From the NCBI RefSeq assembly GCF_014333585.1, contig NZ_JACSCW010000004.1, forward strand, positions 62,001 to 126,000: a stretch of 64,000 nucleotides of DNA. Reading direction: 5' to 3'. Position numbers and translations under genes: made by a program. Below, piece after piece: positions 9,293 to 17,663 of the stretch. This DNA is from Hymenobacter sp. BT188. Lineage in GTDB: Bacteria; Bacteroidota; Bacteroidia; Cytophagales; Hymenobacteraceae. Below the pieces are notes generated by a model. It worked only from the letters and a program-made list of their open reading frames with translations. It ran no database searches and was not told the origin of the DNA. Position 1 is the first letter of the stretch. The number at the start of each line of letters is the position of its first letter.

Positions 9293-9358
9293 CTCGAGCT
9301 ACGTGTTACGACCCTTCTTGGATGTACAAGCGCGTTGACATCTTAGACATAGTATGCT

Positions 9359-9586
9359 CTAAGGCTTGAGCTTATTTACCTGCTCGCGGGTGTAGCCGCT
9401 TTTCTCTATCACCTGCTCCACAAATAGCGCTTTACCCGGCACCGTCAGTAGCGCTTGGTATACAGCCTCGCTGGCGCCCGTGTAGCGCACCAGCCGCCCG
9501 TTGCGATACTCGATTTCCAGAGTCAGGGTGGCGGGGTCGTAGCCCACGGCTTTGAGGGAGGTGGAGCGAACGGGCTGGCGCTTCAT
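9359..9586 (-). CDS. KTSC domain-containing small protein
   Basis: 75 residues from the ATG at 9584-9586. The order SLKAVGYDPATLTLEIEYRN, then LVRYTGASEAVYQALL, then G(K)ALF near the C-terminus fits the KTSC domain, a small fold sometimes fused to lysyl-tRNA synthetase and of unknown function. It follows ruvC by 11 bp on the same strand and probably shares its transcript. The longer open frame upstream overlaps ruvC and was rejected. Confidence 0.75.
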   Translation of the reverse strand: MKRQPVRSTSLKAVGYDPATLTLEIEYRNGRLVRYTGASEAVYQALLTVPGKALFVEQVIEKSGYTREQVNKLKP

Positions 9587-9597
9587 ACTGTGGAGAG

Positions 9598-10218
9598 CTA
9601 CTTGGTTTTGGCGGCGGGCTTCTTGCGCGCCACGGTGGCCAGCTTGTCGGGGTTGTCGGCCAGGAACTTGCCCCAGCTTTTGCCCCCCGCTTTCAGGTTG
9701 TTGCCTTTTTGGTAGTGATGGCAAAGCGCCACGGCCAGCGCGTCGGTGGCGTCCAGAAACTTGGAGGCTTCCGCAATGGGCGGCAACGTCAGGGTTTGGC
9801 GCAGCATATGGGCTACCTGCTCCTTAGTGGCTGTGCCCGTGCCTGTTACCGACTGCTTTACTTTGGTAGGAGCATACTCCACGTACGGAATCTGGCGTGA
9901 AAGACAGGCGGCAATAGCCATACCCTGCGCCCGACCCAGCTTAAGCATACTCTGCACGTTGACGCCGTAAAATGGGGCTTCGATGGCCAGCTCATCGGGC
10001 AAAAACTCATCAATCAGCTCCAGCATCCGCTCAAATATCTTCTTGAGCTTCAGGGCATGATTCGAGCCCATCTTCTGCATGTCAATCACGTCATATTGCA
10101 GCACCTTCACGCGCTGGCCTTGCACTTCAATCAGGGCGTAGCCCATAATATTGGTGCCGGGGTCGACGCCCATGATAATTTTGGGCAGCAGATCGGTGGG
10201 AGTGACGGGCAGAATCAT
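9598..10218 (-). CDS. ruvC: Crossover junction endodeoxyribonuclease RuvC
   Basis: 206 residues from the ATG at 10216-10218. The catalytic acidic residues are visible: D19 in IMGVDPGTN, the Glu of ELAIEAPFYG, and the pair in DATDALAVALCHH. RuvC cuts Holliday junctions symmetrically with RuvAB during recombination. The Lys-rich C-terminal tail (ARKKPAAKTK) is an extension of the kind seen in Bacteroidota. A candidate -7 element on this strand (TAGTTTTG) lies at 10329-10336. Confidence 0.95.
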   Translation of the reverse strand: MILPVTPTDLLPKIIMGVDPGTNIMGYALIEVQGQRVKVLQYDVIDMQKMGSNHALKLKKIFERMLELIDEFLPDELAIEAPFYGVNVQSMLKLGRAQGMAIAACLSRQIPYVEYAPTKVKQSVTGTGTATKEQVAHMLRQTLTLPPIAEASKFLDATDALAVALCHHYQKGNNLKAGGKSWGKFLADNPDKLATVARKKPAAKTK

Positions 10219-10298
10219 TTGTGCTTGGGGTAGGCGGTAGCGGGGCGCAAGCCTGTCCTTGGATTTCCATCGGTAACTTGCCGCCTTCAACTGAATGC

Positions 10299-11354
10299 GT
10301 GCTACCCGCTTTGCCCAACCACCTTCTACAAAACTACGCCCAAAAGCTGGAACGCGCCACTCGCCGTCGGGTGCTGGTGGTGCTGGGCAAGTTGCTCATC
10401 ACGGCCCTGACCTTGGGTTTGCTTTATCATTCCGTCTTCACCACTCCCGATACGGCTGCCGCCTGGCGGGGGCTGCTGACGTCGGCGCTCAGCGGCGCGG
10501 GGCGCGGACCGGTGCTGCTGGCCCTGGCGTTGGTGCCCGTCAATTGGGGCTTGGAGGCCTGGAAATGGTGGCGTCTGGCACGACACTTAGAGCCGGTTTC
10601 TTACCGGCGCAGCTTCCGGGCGGTGCTGGTGGGCCTCACGTTGGGCTTCGTAACGCCCAATCGGGTGGGCGACTATGCTGGCCGGATTATGGAGCTGAAA
10701 AGTAGGCGGCTAGATGCGCTGGGGGCTGTTTTTCTGGGCCGTTACTGTCAGCTGGTTGTCACGGTGCTGGCTGGTACCACTGGTCTGCTGTACTTTTTGC
10801 TGACGTTTTATGTAGCTGATTATCCGGCTACTGGCTTAGGATTGGTGGTTGCTGGATTCCTGATTAACGCCGCCGTGCTGCTGCCCCTGTATCGCTCACG
10901 GCTTCTGCTGACGGCTTTAGGGCTGGTGCGTCCGCTGCGGCGCTTGCAGCCATTTCTGGCCGTAATGCCCACCTATCCGGCGCGGGCCCTACACGCCGTG
11001 CTGGCCATTTCAGGGCTGCGCTACGCGGTTTTCTGTCTGCAATTCGGGCTGCTGCTGGTAGCCTACGGTGCCCGACCAAGCGCGGGCCCGGCGCTGGCGG
11101 CCATCAGTAGCACATTCTTGCTGAAATCTTTAATTCCTTCGCTCAACGCCCTGGCTGATGTAGGCGTGCGCGAGCTGTCGGCCACACATTTATTCGGTTT
11201 GCTGGAGCAGCCAGCTTTGCCGGTATTGAGCGCCAGCCTGAGCTTGTGGGTGCTTAATATTGCCCTGCCCAGCGCCGCCGGGCTACTGTTTGTGCTTAGG
11301 CTGAAAGTGTTTCGCAAGAAAAAAGCCCCCCAGCAGCCAACTCCAACTATATGA
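10299..11354 (+). CDS. LPG-synthase-like (UPF0104) integral membrane protein
   Basis: 351 residues if the GTG at 10299 is the start. An earlier in-frame GTG at 10221 would leave only 2 bp to the divergent ruvC, so I prefer the later one. About eight hydrophobic segments, with FVTPNRVGDYAGRIMELKSR (about residues 112-131) and a C-terminal LADVGVRELSATHLFG, fit the lysylphosphatidylglycerol synthase transmembrane family (PF03706). In this family the flippase-like membrane part occurs without the synthase domain. It overlaps the next glycosyltransferase by 4 bp (ATGA), so the two probably act together, perhaps on a lipid-linked sugar. Confidence 0.8.
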   Translation: MLPALPNHLLQNYAQKLERATRRRVLVVLGKLLITALTLGLLYHSVFTTPDTAAAWRGLLTSALSGAGRGPVLLALALVPVNWGLEAWKWWRLARHLEPVSYRRSFRAVLVGLTLGFVTPNRVGDYAGRIMELKSRRLDALGAVFLGRYCQLVVTVLAGTTGLLYFLLTFYVADYPATGLGLVVAGFLINAAVLLPLYRSRLLLTALGLVRPLRRLQPFLAVMPTYPARALHAVLAISGLRYAVFCLQFGLLLVAYGARPSAGPALAAISSTFLLKSLIPSLNALADVGVRELSATHLFGLLEQPALPVLSASLSLWVLNIALPSAAGLLFVLRLKVFRKKKAPQQPTPTI

Positions 11355-12505
11355 ACTGGTGGGCGGCTTTTTTTCTGGTTTTACCGGCGCTGTATGCGGC
11401 TTTGATGCTGCGGCTACGTCGAAGCTGGAAGCAGCTGCCAACAGTCCTAACCCAGGAAACGCACCCGAACCAAGCAGAAGAGGGACTTGGCTTTTCGGTA
11501 CTTGTCGCCGCCCGCAACGAAGGCCTGACGCTGCCATTGCTGCTTGATGATTTGAAGAAACAAACTCTGCCGGCTGCCCGGTTTGAGGTCATTGTGGTAG
11601 ATGATGACTCAATCGACAATACAGCTGCCGTAGTGCAGACAGCGGCTCAACGCAGTTCGTTTGTGCTTCACCTCCTAAAGCTGCAAGACCAACCCGGCGC
11701 ACCAACCGGCAAAAAAGCTGCTCTGCAAGCTGCCTTGAATGTTGCTAACGCTCCGTGGGTGATCTGCACTGATGCCGACTGCCGCGTGGGCCCCGACTGG
11801 CTAGCTAGCTATGCCGCTCTGATTCACGCTGATACCACAGCGAATTTTGTCAGTGGGCCGGTGCTGCTTACCGGGGGCAACTCCCTGCTCGATAACCTGA
11901 TGGGGCTGGAGTTTGCCGGACTTATTGGGGTAGGAGCGGCTACTATTGGGCAGGGCCGGCCCACCATGTGCAACGGCGCCAACTTAGCTTACCGCCGCGA
12001 GGCATTCACTGCTGTGCAGGGCTTTGCCGGCAACGAACACGTAGCCAGCGGCGACGACGAATTCCTGCTGCACAAGCTACACGCCGCCTTTCCCAGCAGC
12101 ATCCGGTTTTTGAAAAACCCACGTGCTATCGTACGCACGGCTGGCCCGACTACGCTCCATGCCCTGCTGGCGCAACGAGTACGTTGGGCTAGTAAGTGGC
12201 GACATTATCAGCAAAAAGCCCCCCAGCACTTAGCTATGCTGGTATTAGGAGCCAACGTGAGCTTATTCGTTGGTGTGTTGCTGCTTTTCGGGTACCCCCA
12301 ATTATGGCCATGGACCTTGGCTGCCTGGGGAATAAAACTCGGTGCCGATGCTTGGTTTCTGACTCCTATTCTTCGCTTTTTCGGACGGCAGCGGTGGCTT
12401 TGCTACATCGGGCTGCTCCAAATTGCCTACGCACCTTACGCTTTGCTGACGGGCTTGCTGGGCTTGCGTGGCGGGTATGTTTGGAAGGGGAGAAAGATGA
12501 AATAA
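11351..12505 (+). CDS. Family 2 glycosyltransferase, membrane-anchored
   Basis: 384 residues. One N-terminal membrane helix (1-20), then a GT-A domain with SVLVAARNEG, VVDDDSIDNT, the metal-binding TDADC and a QRVRWASKW motif typical of processive GT2 enzymes. Two or three membrane helices follow at the C-terminus. Start overlaps the preceding UPF0104 stop. It likely transfers a sugar to a lipid at the inner face of the membrane; the sugar cannot be told. Two C-run motifs lie here (11325 just before it, 12218 inside). Confidence 0.85.
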   Translation: MNWWAAFFLVLPALYAALMLRLRRSWKQLPTVLTQETHPNQAEEGLGFSVLVAARNEGLTLPLLLDDLKKQTLPAARFEVIVVDDDSIDNTAAVVQTAAQRSSFVLHLLKLQDQPGAPTGKKAALQAALNVANAPWVICTDADCRVGPDWLASYAALIHADTTANFVSGPVLLTGGNSLLDNLMGLEFAGLIGVGAATIGQGRPTMCNGANLAYRREAFTAVQGFAGNEHVASGDDEFLLHKLHAAFPSSIRFLKNPRAIVRTAGPTTLHALLAQRVRWASKWRHYQQKAPQHLAMLVLGANVSLFVGVLLLFGYPQLWPWTLAAWGIKLGADAWFLTPILRFFGRQRWLCYIGLLQIAYAPYALLTGLLGLRGGYVWKGRKMK

Positions 12506-12586
12506 AGTAGGCGGAATAGTTGAGTTTGCGGCATTTGTCAGCGACCTTATCTCCTGTTACCAACGGCCAGAAATGGCTACAAAACC

Positions 12587-13111
12587 ATGAGAAAAGGACT
12601 AATGGCCGGTGTGATTCCGGTGGCGCTGGCATTACTCGTATGCACGATGGGCGTGCTTTTTCTCTCCTCCGTTGGCCTGCTCCATGATCCGGCAAGCGCA
12701 ACTCTCGCTGTGGACACCAAAGCAAGTAATTTGGTTGCGTTAGATTCACTAGGGATGCCCGTCGCAGTTCAAGATTCTTTGAGTAATTTCTTGTCCGAAG
12801 CCGATCTTGGGGCTTTCACTGCCGGCCAAGAAGTATTCGCTAACAATTGCGCCCAATGCCACGGTGTTCAGGAGGTTGTGGTAGGTCCAGCATTGAAGGG
12901 CGTCCACGAACGCCGTCCCATTTCCTGGCTGATTCCCTGGATTAAGAATTCCAGCAAGATGGTCGCCAGCGGGGATGAATATGCCGTGAAGATCTTTAAT
13001 CAGTACCAGAGGCAGCAAATGCCCAGCTTCGCGTTAACCGATACGCAGATTCAACAGTTAGTGAAATACATTGAAATTGAAAGCGCAAATGGCGCTGTAA
13101 GTGTTAGATAA
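12587..13111 (+). CDS. Class I cytochrome c, membrane-anchored
   Basis: 174 residues. One hydrophobic segment at 7-30 (anchor or signal), a low-complexity linker, then the haem motif CAQCH (about 92-96) and the distal axial Met in QQMPSF (about 143-148). It is a small monohaem c-type domain in the periplasm, probably carrying electrons between respiratory components. The gene stands alone, so no partner can be named. Confidence 0.85.
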   Translation: MRKGLMAGVIPVALALLVCTMGVLFLSSVGLLHDPASATLAVDTKASNLVALDSLGMPVAVQDSLSNFLSEADLGAFTAGQEVFANNCAQCHGVQEVVVGPALKGVHERRPISWLIPWIKNSSKMVASGDEYAVKIFNQYQRQQMPSFALTDTQIQQLVKYIEIESANGAVSVR

Positions 13112-13168
13112 CTACTAACCTGTACTGGATAGAGCGACGAATCCTGCGCGAATCCCACGCATCAACAG

Positions 13169-13176
13169 TACATTTG
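13169..13176 (+). promoter_or_regulatory. Candidate -7 element upstream of the small protein/ABC permease pair
   Basis: TACATTTG is an exact TAnnTTTG match 33 bp before the proposed GTG start. The identical octamer stands before tatD (24688). No convincing -33 TTG is present. Confidence 0.4.
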
Positions 13177-13208
13177 CTTTCTCTCCTTCTGCCCCGTTGC
13201 CCGCTGCT

Positions 13209-13466
13209 GTGACTGATTCTGAATTCGACATCCTCGACGAGCTGTACTTCGTCACTTCCTTCCGCGATTTGCTGCAAAAAACCAGTTTGCCTGCCCCATC
13301 TCTGGAAAAAGGGCTGCGCAACTTGCTGGAGCAGGAGTACATCAAATCGTTCTACCCCGACCCCGATACTGAGCAGGCCTACGAAACCACGTCTTTCGGC
13401 GCTATCTGCCGCGACAGTTTCTATTTGGCTACCAAAGCCGGCCTGTTGGCCCACAATACCCGCTAA
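13209..13466 (+). CDS. Small conserved-looking protein co-transcribed with an ABC permease
   Basis: 85 residues from a GTG (13209); a TTG 12 bp upstream is an alternative. The sequence is acidic and helical (DSEFDILDELYFVTSF, LEKGLRNLLEQEYIKSFYPD) and suggests a winged-helix-like reader without clear DNA-binding residues. I do not recognise a family. The stop TAA overlaps the ATG of the permease by one base, which implies translational coupling and a joint role. Confidence 0.6.
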   Translation: MTDSEFDILDELYFVTSFRDLLQKTSLPAPSLEKGLRNLLEQEYIKSFYPDPDTEQAYETTSFGAICRDSFYLATKAGLLAHNTR

Positions 13467-14659
13467 TGACGACGGCTGCCCCGGTTTTGGTGCCCGTTGC
13501 GCCCAGTGTGCCGCCTGCCCGGCCTCCTGGCTACTACGTGCGCCAACGCCTTTTGCGCAACGGGCCAGCTATGTTTGGCCTCGGCTTTATTCTCATTTGT
13601 ACGCTGATTGCTTTGGCTGGCTACTGGGTGCTGCCCGACAACTCGCCTAATGCCAACAATGGCTTAGTGCAGCTGCAGAAGGAGCCGCCTGGTTTTTCAG
13701 CCACCGTTCTGCGGCGGCTTTTGCCCGAGGCAGCGCAAAGTACTGATTCCGACAACATCTTCCGTACCTGGCTCCGGGGCCGCGCGCCGCGCTTTCAGGA
13801 GGTGCCCATCGGCAGCTACAAGGTGGTCGGCGATTCGGTCTTGGTACAGCCTTACCGTAATCACTCCGCTCTCGCGGATTTGCCCACACGCTATTCTTTG
13901 AGCGAGCTGGGGGGCAAAAATGCCCCCCAGGCCGAACTGCGTAACATCGTAGAAAACGAACGCATCATTCACCGCACCTATTGGCTGGGAACCGACAAGT
14001 CGGGGCGCGACATGCTGAGTCGCTTGCTGCTGGGTACGCGCATTTCGCTGGGTATCGGGCTGGTGGCGGTGCTGATTTCGCTGACCTTGGGCATGCTCAT
14101 CGGGGCCGTGGCGGGCTACGTGGGCGGCTGGGTGGATAGCGTGCTGATGGGCCTGATGACGGTGGTGTGGAGCATTCCGGGCATCATGCTGGTTATTGCC
14201 ATTTCGTTGGCGCTGGATAGCAAGGGCGTCTGGACTTCCTTCGTAGCCGTGGGCCTCACCATGTGGGTTGATGTGGCCCGCGTGGTCAGGGGGCAAATGT
14301 TGAGCTTGCGCGAGAAAACCTTCGTGGAAGCGGGCCGCGTGTTGGGTTTGCCCCAAAGCCGCCTGATAGCCCGCCACCTGCTGCCCAACATGACTGGGCC
14401 GCTAATTGTCATTGCAACGAGTAACTTTGCGGCGGCTATCCTGCTGGAAGCGGGCCTGAGCTTTTTGGGACTTGGCGTGCAGCCCCCGGCTCCTTCCTGG
14501 GGCTTGATGGTGAATGAAGGCTTCCAACTTTTGGGCACACAAGCCGGCTTATGGCTTACGCTGTTGCCGGGGTTAGCCATAAGCTTATTGGTGCTCAGTT
14601 TCAATTTGTTAGGAAATGGGCTGCGCGACGCTTACGACCCCAAAACACCGCTGAGCTAG
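13466..14659 (+). CDS. ABC transporter permease, DppC/OppC type
   Basis: 397 residues. TM1 at about 30-52, then a long soluble loop (about 53-175), then GTDKSGRDMLSRLLLGTR and five membrane segments, with the EAA-loop motif EAGRVLGLPQSRLIARHLLP. This is the BPD_transp_1 domain of dipeptide/oligopeptide importers, in the inner membrane. No partner permease, ATPase or binding protein adjoins it. The periplasmic loop is longer than usual for DppC and contains a perfect hairpin of two opposed C-run motifs (13907-13930). Confidence 0.85.
   Translation: MTTAAPVLVPVAPSVPPARPPGYYVRQRLLRNGPAMFGLGFILICTLIALAGYWVLPDNSPNANNGLVQLQKEPPGFSATVLRRLLPEAAQSTDSDNIFRTWLRGRAPRFQEVPIGSYKVVGDSVLVQPYRNHSALADLPTRYSLSELGGKNAPQAELRNIVENERIIHRTYWLGTDKSGRDMLSRLLLGTRISLGIGLVAVLISLTLGMLIGAVAGYVGGWVDSVLMGLMTVVWSIPGIMLVIAISLALDSKGVWTSFVAVGLTMWVDVARVVRGQMLSLREKTFVEAGRVLGLPQSRLIARHLLPNMTGPLIVIATSNFAAAILLEAGLSFLGLGVQPPAPSWGLMVNEGFQLLGTQAGLWLTLLPGLAISLLVLSFNLLGNGLRDAYDPKTPLS
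13907..13930. repeat. Head-to-head C-run motif pair inside a coding region
   Basis: CTGGGGGGCA, four A bases, then TGCCCCCCAG: 10-bp perfect arms with a 4-base loop. It encodes LGGKNAPQ in the ABC permease. The same arrangement occurs in the GT4 gene at 22206. Confidence 0.9.
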
Positions 14660-14800
14660 CGCTTCGCTGCGGCGAAATTGCTAGTATCAGTAAGTATTTT
14701 GAAGTACTTTCAACACAACTGCACGTAGAAAGTATTCATCCTTACTCGTTGGAAAACAGCCTTCGCGCTGCGTGCAGTCCACAATACACTATTTACCTCC

Positions 14801-16039
14801 ATGCCTACTCTGCAGGCCATGTCGCCGGAAAAAAAGCTCTTCTTACGGGAGCGGGAACTGAATGCACTGCTGGAAATTACCCAAGCTATCAATCACGACC
14901 CCACGGAAGATGCGCTCTACAAAATCTTCCAGTTTACCCTACTCGGACAGCTCAATATTCGTCGGTTGGTGCTGTATGTGAAGGAGGAAGGGGAGTGGGC
15001 CTGTATGGTGTCGTTTGGGTCCGATCTGTCGGATTTCCGCCGTATTCCGCTTCCTGAGGCCATCAGTAACAATTGCACTAATACACCTTGTCCGGTGGCG
15101 GCTCTGAACTTAGGACCGGAGTGGCAAAACTTGGAAACCGTCATTCCGGTCGTGAACAACGGCAACGTGCTGGCCTACGTGCTCATCGGCAACGTGCAGG
15201 CCGATTACGTCAGCGATGAGGCTACCAAGTTTCTGGAAACCCTTAGCAACATTTTGGTAGGAGCTATTCAGAACCGCCGCTTGGCCAAGCAGCGCATCGA
15301 GTCGGCGGCCATGCGTAAGGAAATCGAGATTGCCCAGGAAGTGCAAACCATGCTCTTTCCGCGTACCCTTCCCAATGATGCCGGCGTGGCGGTGTGCGCC
15401 AGCTATGTGCCTCATACGGCCATAGGGGGCGATTATTATGATGTGGTAAACATCGACGCGAACCGGTTTCTGTTCTGCGTAGCCGATGTATCGGGCAAGG
15501 GTGTGCCGGCTTCGTTGCTCATGTCGAACTTCCAGGCGGGACTGCGTACGCTGCTGCGCCAACAGGCCGACCTGTCAACGGTAGTATCGGAGCTGAATAA
15601 CCTGATTTATCGCAATGCCGTGTCGGAAAAGTTTATCACAGCTTTCTTCGGCATTTATAACCGTGCTACCCGCGAGCTGCAATACGTGAGTGCCGGCCAC
15701 AATGCTGCCATTCTACTGCCCGATTCTGGCCCGCACCAGCTACTGTCGGAAGGCACAACTATGCTGGGTATCTTCGAGGATCTACCTTTTCTGCACGTGC
15801 AGTCGCTCATAGTGCCGCCTCGCTCTCTGCTGCTTACCTACACCGATGGCCTGACGGAAGTATTCAATACAGCCGGTGAAGAGTACGGCGAAGAGGGCGT
15901 AATCGAGTTCTTGCACCGTGCCCGCTACCTGCCGCTGAAGGTGCTACACCAGGAAATCCTCAAAGAAATCGAAGCTTTCAACGAGGATGGCAACTCCTTC
16001 GCCGACGACGTAACTATCCTGAGTTGTCGGTTTAAGTAA
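14801..16039 (+). CDS. GAF domain - SpoIIE/PP2C serine phosphatase (RsbU-like)
   Basis: 412 residues. A GAF-like sensor spans about 15-165, then a linker helix (RIESAAMRKEIEIAQEVQ) and an SpoIIE domain with metal-binding acids in GGDYYDVV, DVSGKGVPASLLM, YTDGLTEVF and ADDVTIL. Such phosphatases act on phosphorylated anti-sigma-factor antagonists in partner-switching stress pathways, so it is probably cytosolic. No antagonist or anti-sigma gene is next to it. A strong terminator follows 10 bp after the stop. Confidence 0.9.
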   Translation: MPTLQAMSPEKKLFLRERELNALLEITQAINHDPTEDALYKIFQFTLLGQLNIRRLVLYVKEEGEWACMVSFGSDLSDFRRIPLPEAISNNCTNTPCPVAALNLGPEWQNLETVIPVVNNGNVLAYVLIGNVQADYVSDEATKFLETLSNILVGAIQNRRLAKQRIESAAMRKEIEIAQEVQTMLFPRTLPNDAGVAVCASYVPHTAIGGDYYDVVNIDANRFLFCVADVSGKGVPASLLMSNFQAGLRTLLRQQADLSTVVSELNNLIYRNAVSEKFITAFFGIYNRATRELQYVSAGHNAAILLPDSGPHQLLSEGTTMLGIFEDLPFLHVQSLIVPPRSLLLTYTDGLTEVFNTAGEEYGEEGVIEFLHRARYLPLKVLHQEILKEIEAFNEDGNSFADDVTILSCRFK

Positions 16040-16049
16040 TAACATTATT

Positions 16050-16094
16050 CCACAAAAAAGCCCCCCAGTCAGATGCTGGGGGGCTTTTTTGTGG
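16050..16094. terminator. Bidirectional terminator built from two C-run motifs
   Basis: CCACAAAAAAGCCCCCCAG pairs perfectly with CTGGGGGGCTTTTTTGTGG across an 8-base loop. It lies between the convergent genes ending at 16039 and 16101. Confidence 0.95.
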
Positions 16095-16100
16095 AGTATC

Positions 16101-17576
16101 TTAATCCTCAAGCGCTACGTTCTCGTCTCTGATCCAGCTTTCTGCTCGCATGAGAATCGCTAATGCGATATAAAAGAAGGAGCCTATTTTATCGACCTCC
16201 ACCAACTCGTTGAGTAACAAATGGGCCGTGATGATAAACAGCGACAAACCAGCCGCTAGTACAATGCGTTTGTGCTCAACCGACTGGCTACGATGGTACA
16301 GGCGTTCTACCATAAGTAGAGCCGTAACAACGAGGATGGTAAACAGGAGAAAGCCAGGAATACCCTGCTCGGCAAGCATGAGCAGAAAATAATTATGCGT
16401 CGTTGATTTTTCGGGGTTACGGCTGACGTAGGTGCGAAAGCTCGATACCGTGTAGCGCTTGTATTCGGGGTAAAACGTATTGGGGCCGCTACCCATGATG
16501 GGTCGGTCGCTGATCATGTGACCGGCTGCCACCCAGCGGTACACACGCTCCATGCCGGAAAGGTCTTCTAGATTGTAGGTTGCCTGTAGGTGCTTGCCAA
16601 AATCTTCGCCGTTGAATACGGTTTTCTCGAAGTTGGGCGCATACAGCATGTAGTTATTCTGATTTACGAAGTAAAAAGTACCTGCCGCTGTGGCTATGGC
16701 TACCGCTACTAGTACTACTCGCGTTAGCCGCCAGCGAACAATAAAGTAGAAACCTATGGCTAGCGGCAGCGATGCCATAGAAGCGCGCGTGTAGGAAAAG
16801 AACACGCCCAACAACAACATCACAAATGCCCCCCGCCACAGCCAGCGCCAAAATGAGCTCAGCTCCGGCCGACGCGCCCCATACAAAGCGTAAGGAAGCA
16901 GCATGGAGATGGTGGCCGCGTAAGCAACGTGGTTTTTGTAAAAGGGCAGTACAGCGGGATTAATGCCATCGAATGAGAAGCCGAGCCCGGCGTGACGCAC
17001 AAAGGCGTAGACAGCCGTAAGGGTAGCTCCGGCAACGTGGCAGGCGACTACACCCCAAATGTCTTTGGGCCGACGCACGATAAGGAGCGTCACAAAAACG
17101 AATGGAATGATGTACCATGTTTTGGCCAGTAAATACTTAATCGACTTGACAGTATCAACTGAAACCAGGGTAGCTACCATCGACCAGAGCAGTGCCAAGC
17201 CGATAATAATAACCAACGGATGTACCCAGAATCGGCGGGGAACCTTAGCTCGGCCTAGCAGCATATTTACCCCAAAACAGGCCACCAATACCAACATTAG
17301 CGGCTCGGAAGGCACGTCGAGACTCAGGCCGCCAAGCAGCGGAATCTCAACTGAGAAAGCCAGGGTAAAGAGTAATACATAGTATACCCAACGCCAGTCG
17401 ACGGCCAAAACGGCTAAGCCTACCATAGCAAGGGGCAGAGCTATCCAAAGCGGTTGATCGAAGAACAAAGCGCCGGCTCCAGCCACCAGGAGAATTCCTA
17501 TAAAAGCCAAAAACAAGCGGCGGTCGGTTTCAGGAATAGCAGTGGTAGGAGCAGAAAATGAGGATTTGCCCTCCAT
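16101..17576 (-). CDS. O-antigen ligase family protein
   Basis: 491 residues with about a dozen membrane helices. Between helices lies a large periplasmic loop with GSGPNTFYPEYKRYTVSSFR, followed by STTHNYFLLMLAEQGIPGFL, the Wzy_C/WaaL pattern with its conserved His. The family attaches polysaccharide to lipid A-core, or polymerises O-units, at the periplasmic face of the inner membrane. Sequence alone cannot tell WaaL from Wzy. It lies 87 bp behind the Wzz gene on the same strand and likely shares its promoter. Confidence 0.85.
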   Translation of the reverse strand: MEGKSSFSAPTTAIPETDRRLFLAFIGILLVAGAGALFFDQPLWIALPLAMVGLAVLAVDWRWVYYVLLFTLAFSVEIPLLGGLSLDVPSEPLMLVLVACFGVNMLLGRAKVPRRFWVHPLVIIIGLALLWSMVATLVSVDTVKSIKYLLAKTWYIIPFVFVTLLIVRRPKDIWGVVACHVAGATLTAVYAFVRHAGLGFSFDGINPAVLPFYKNHVAYAATISMLLPYALYGARRPELSSFWRWLWRGAFVMLLLGVFFSYTRASMASLPLAIGFYFIVRWRLTRVVLVAVAIATAAGTFYFVNQNNYMLYAPNFEKTVFNGEDFGKHLQATYNLEDLSGMERVYRWVAAGHMISDRPIMGSGPNTFYPEYKRYTVSSFRTYVSRNPEKSTTHNYFLLMLAEQGIPGFLLFTILVVTALLMVERLYHRSQSVEHKRIVLAAGLSLFIITAHLLLNELVEVDKIGSFFYIALAILMRAESWIRDENVALED

Positions 17577-17663
17577 AGATCAGCTTTTGCGTAAGAAAAG
17601 TCCGTTGGAAAATGCCCCCCAGTGTGGTAAAACAACAGGCCTTCACCACTATGTTCGTGTTGG

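Noticed and set aside
13697..14377. 226-residue open frame on the minus strand
   Set aside because: Opposite the ABC permease; His/Gln/Ala-rich composition typical of antisense to hydrophobic helices.
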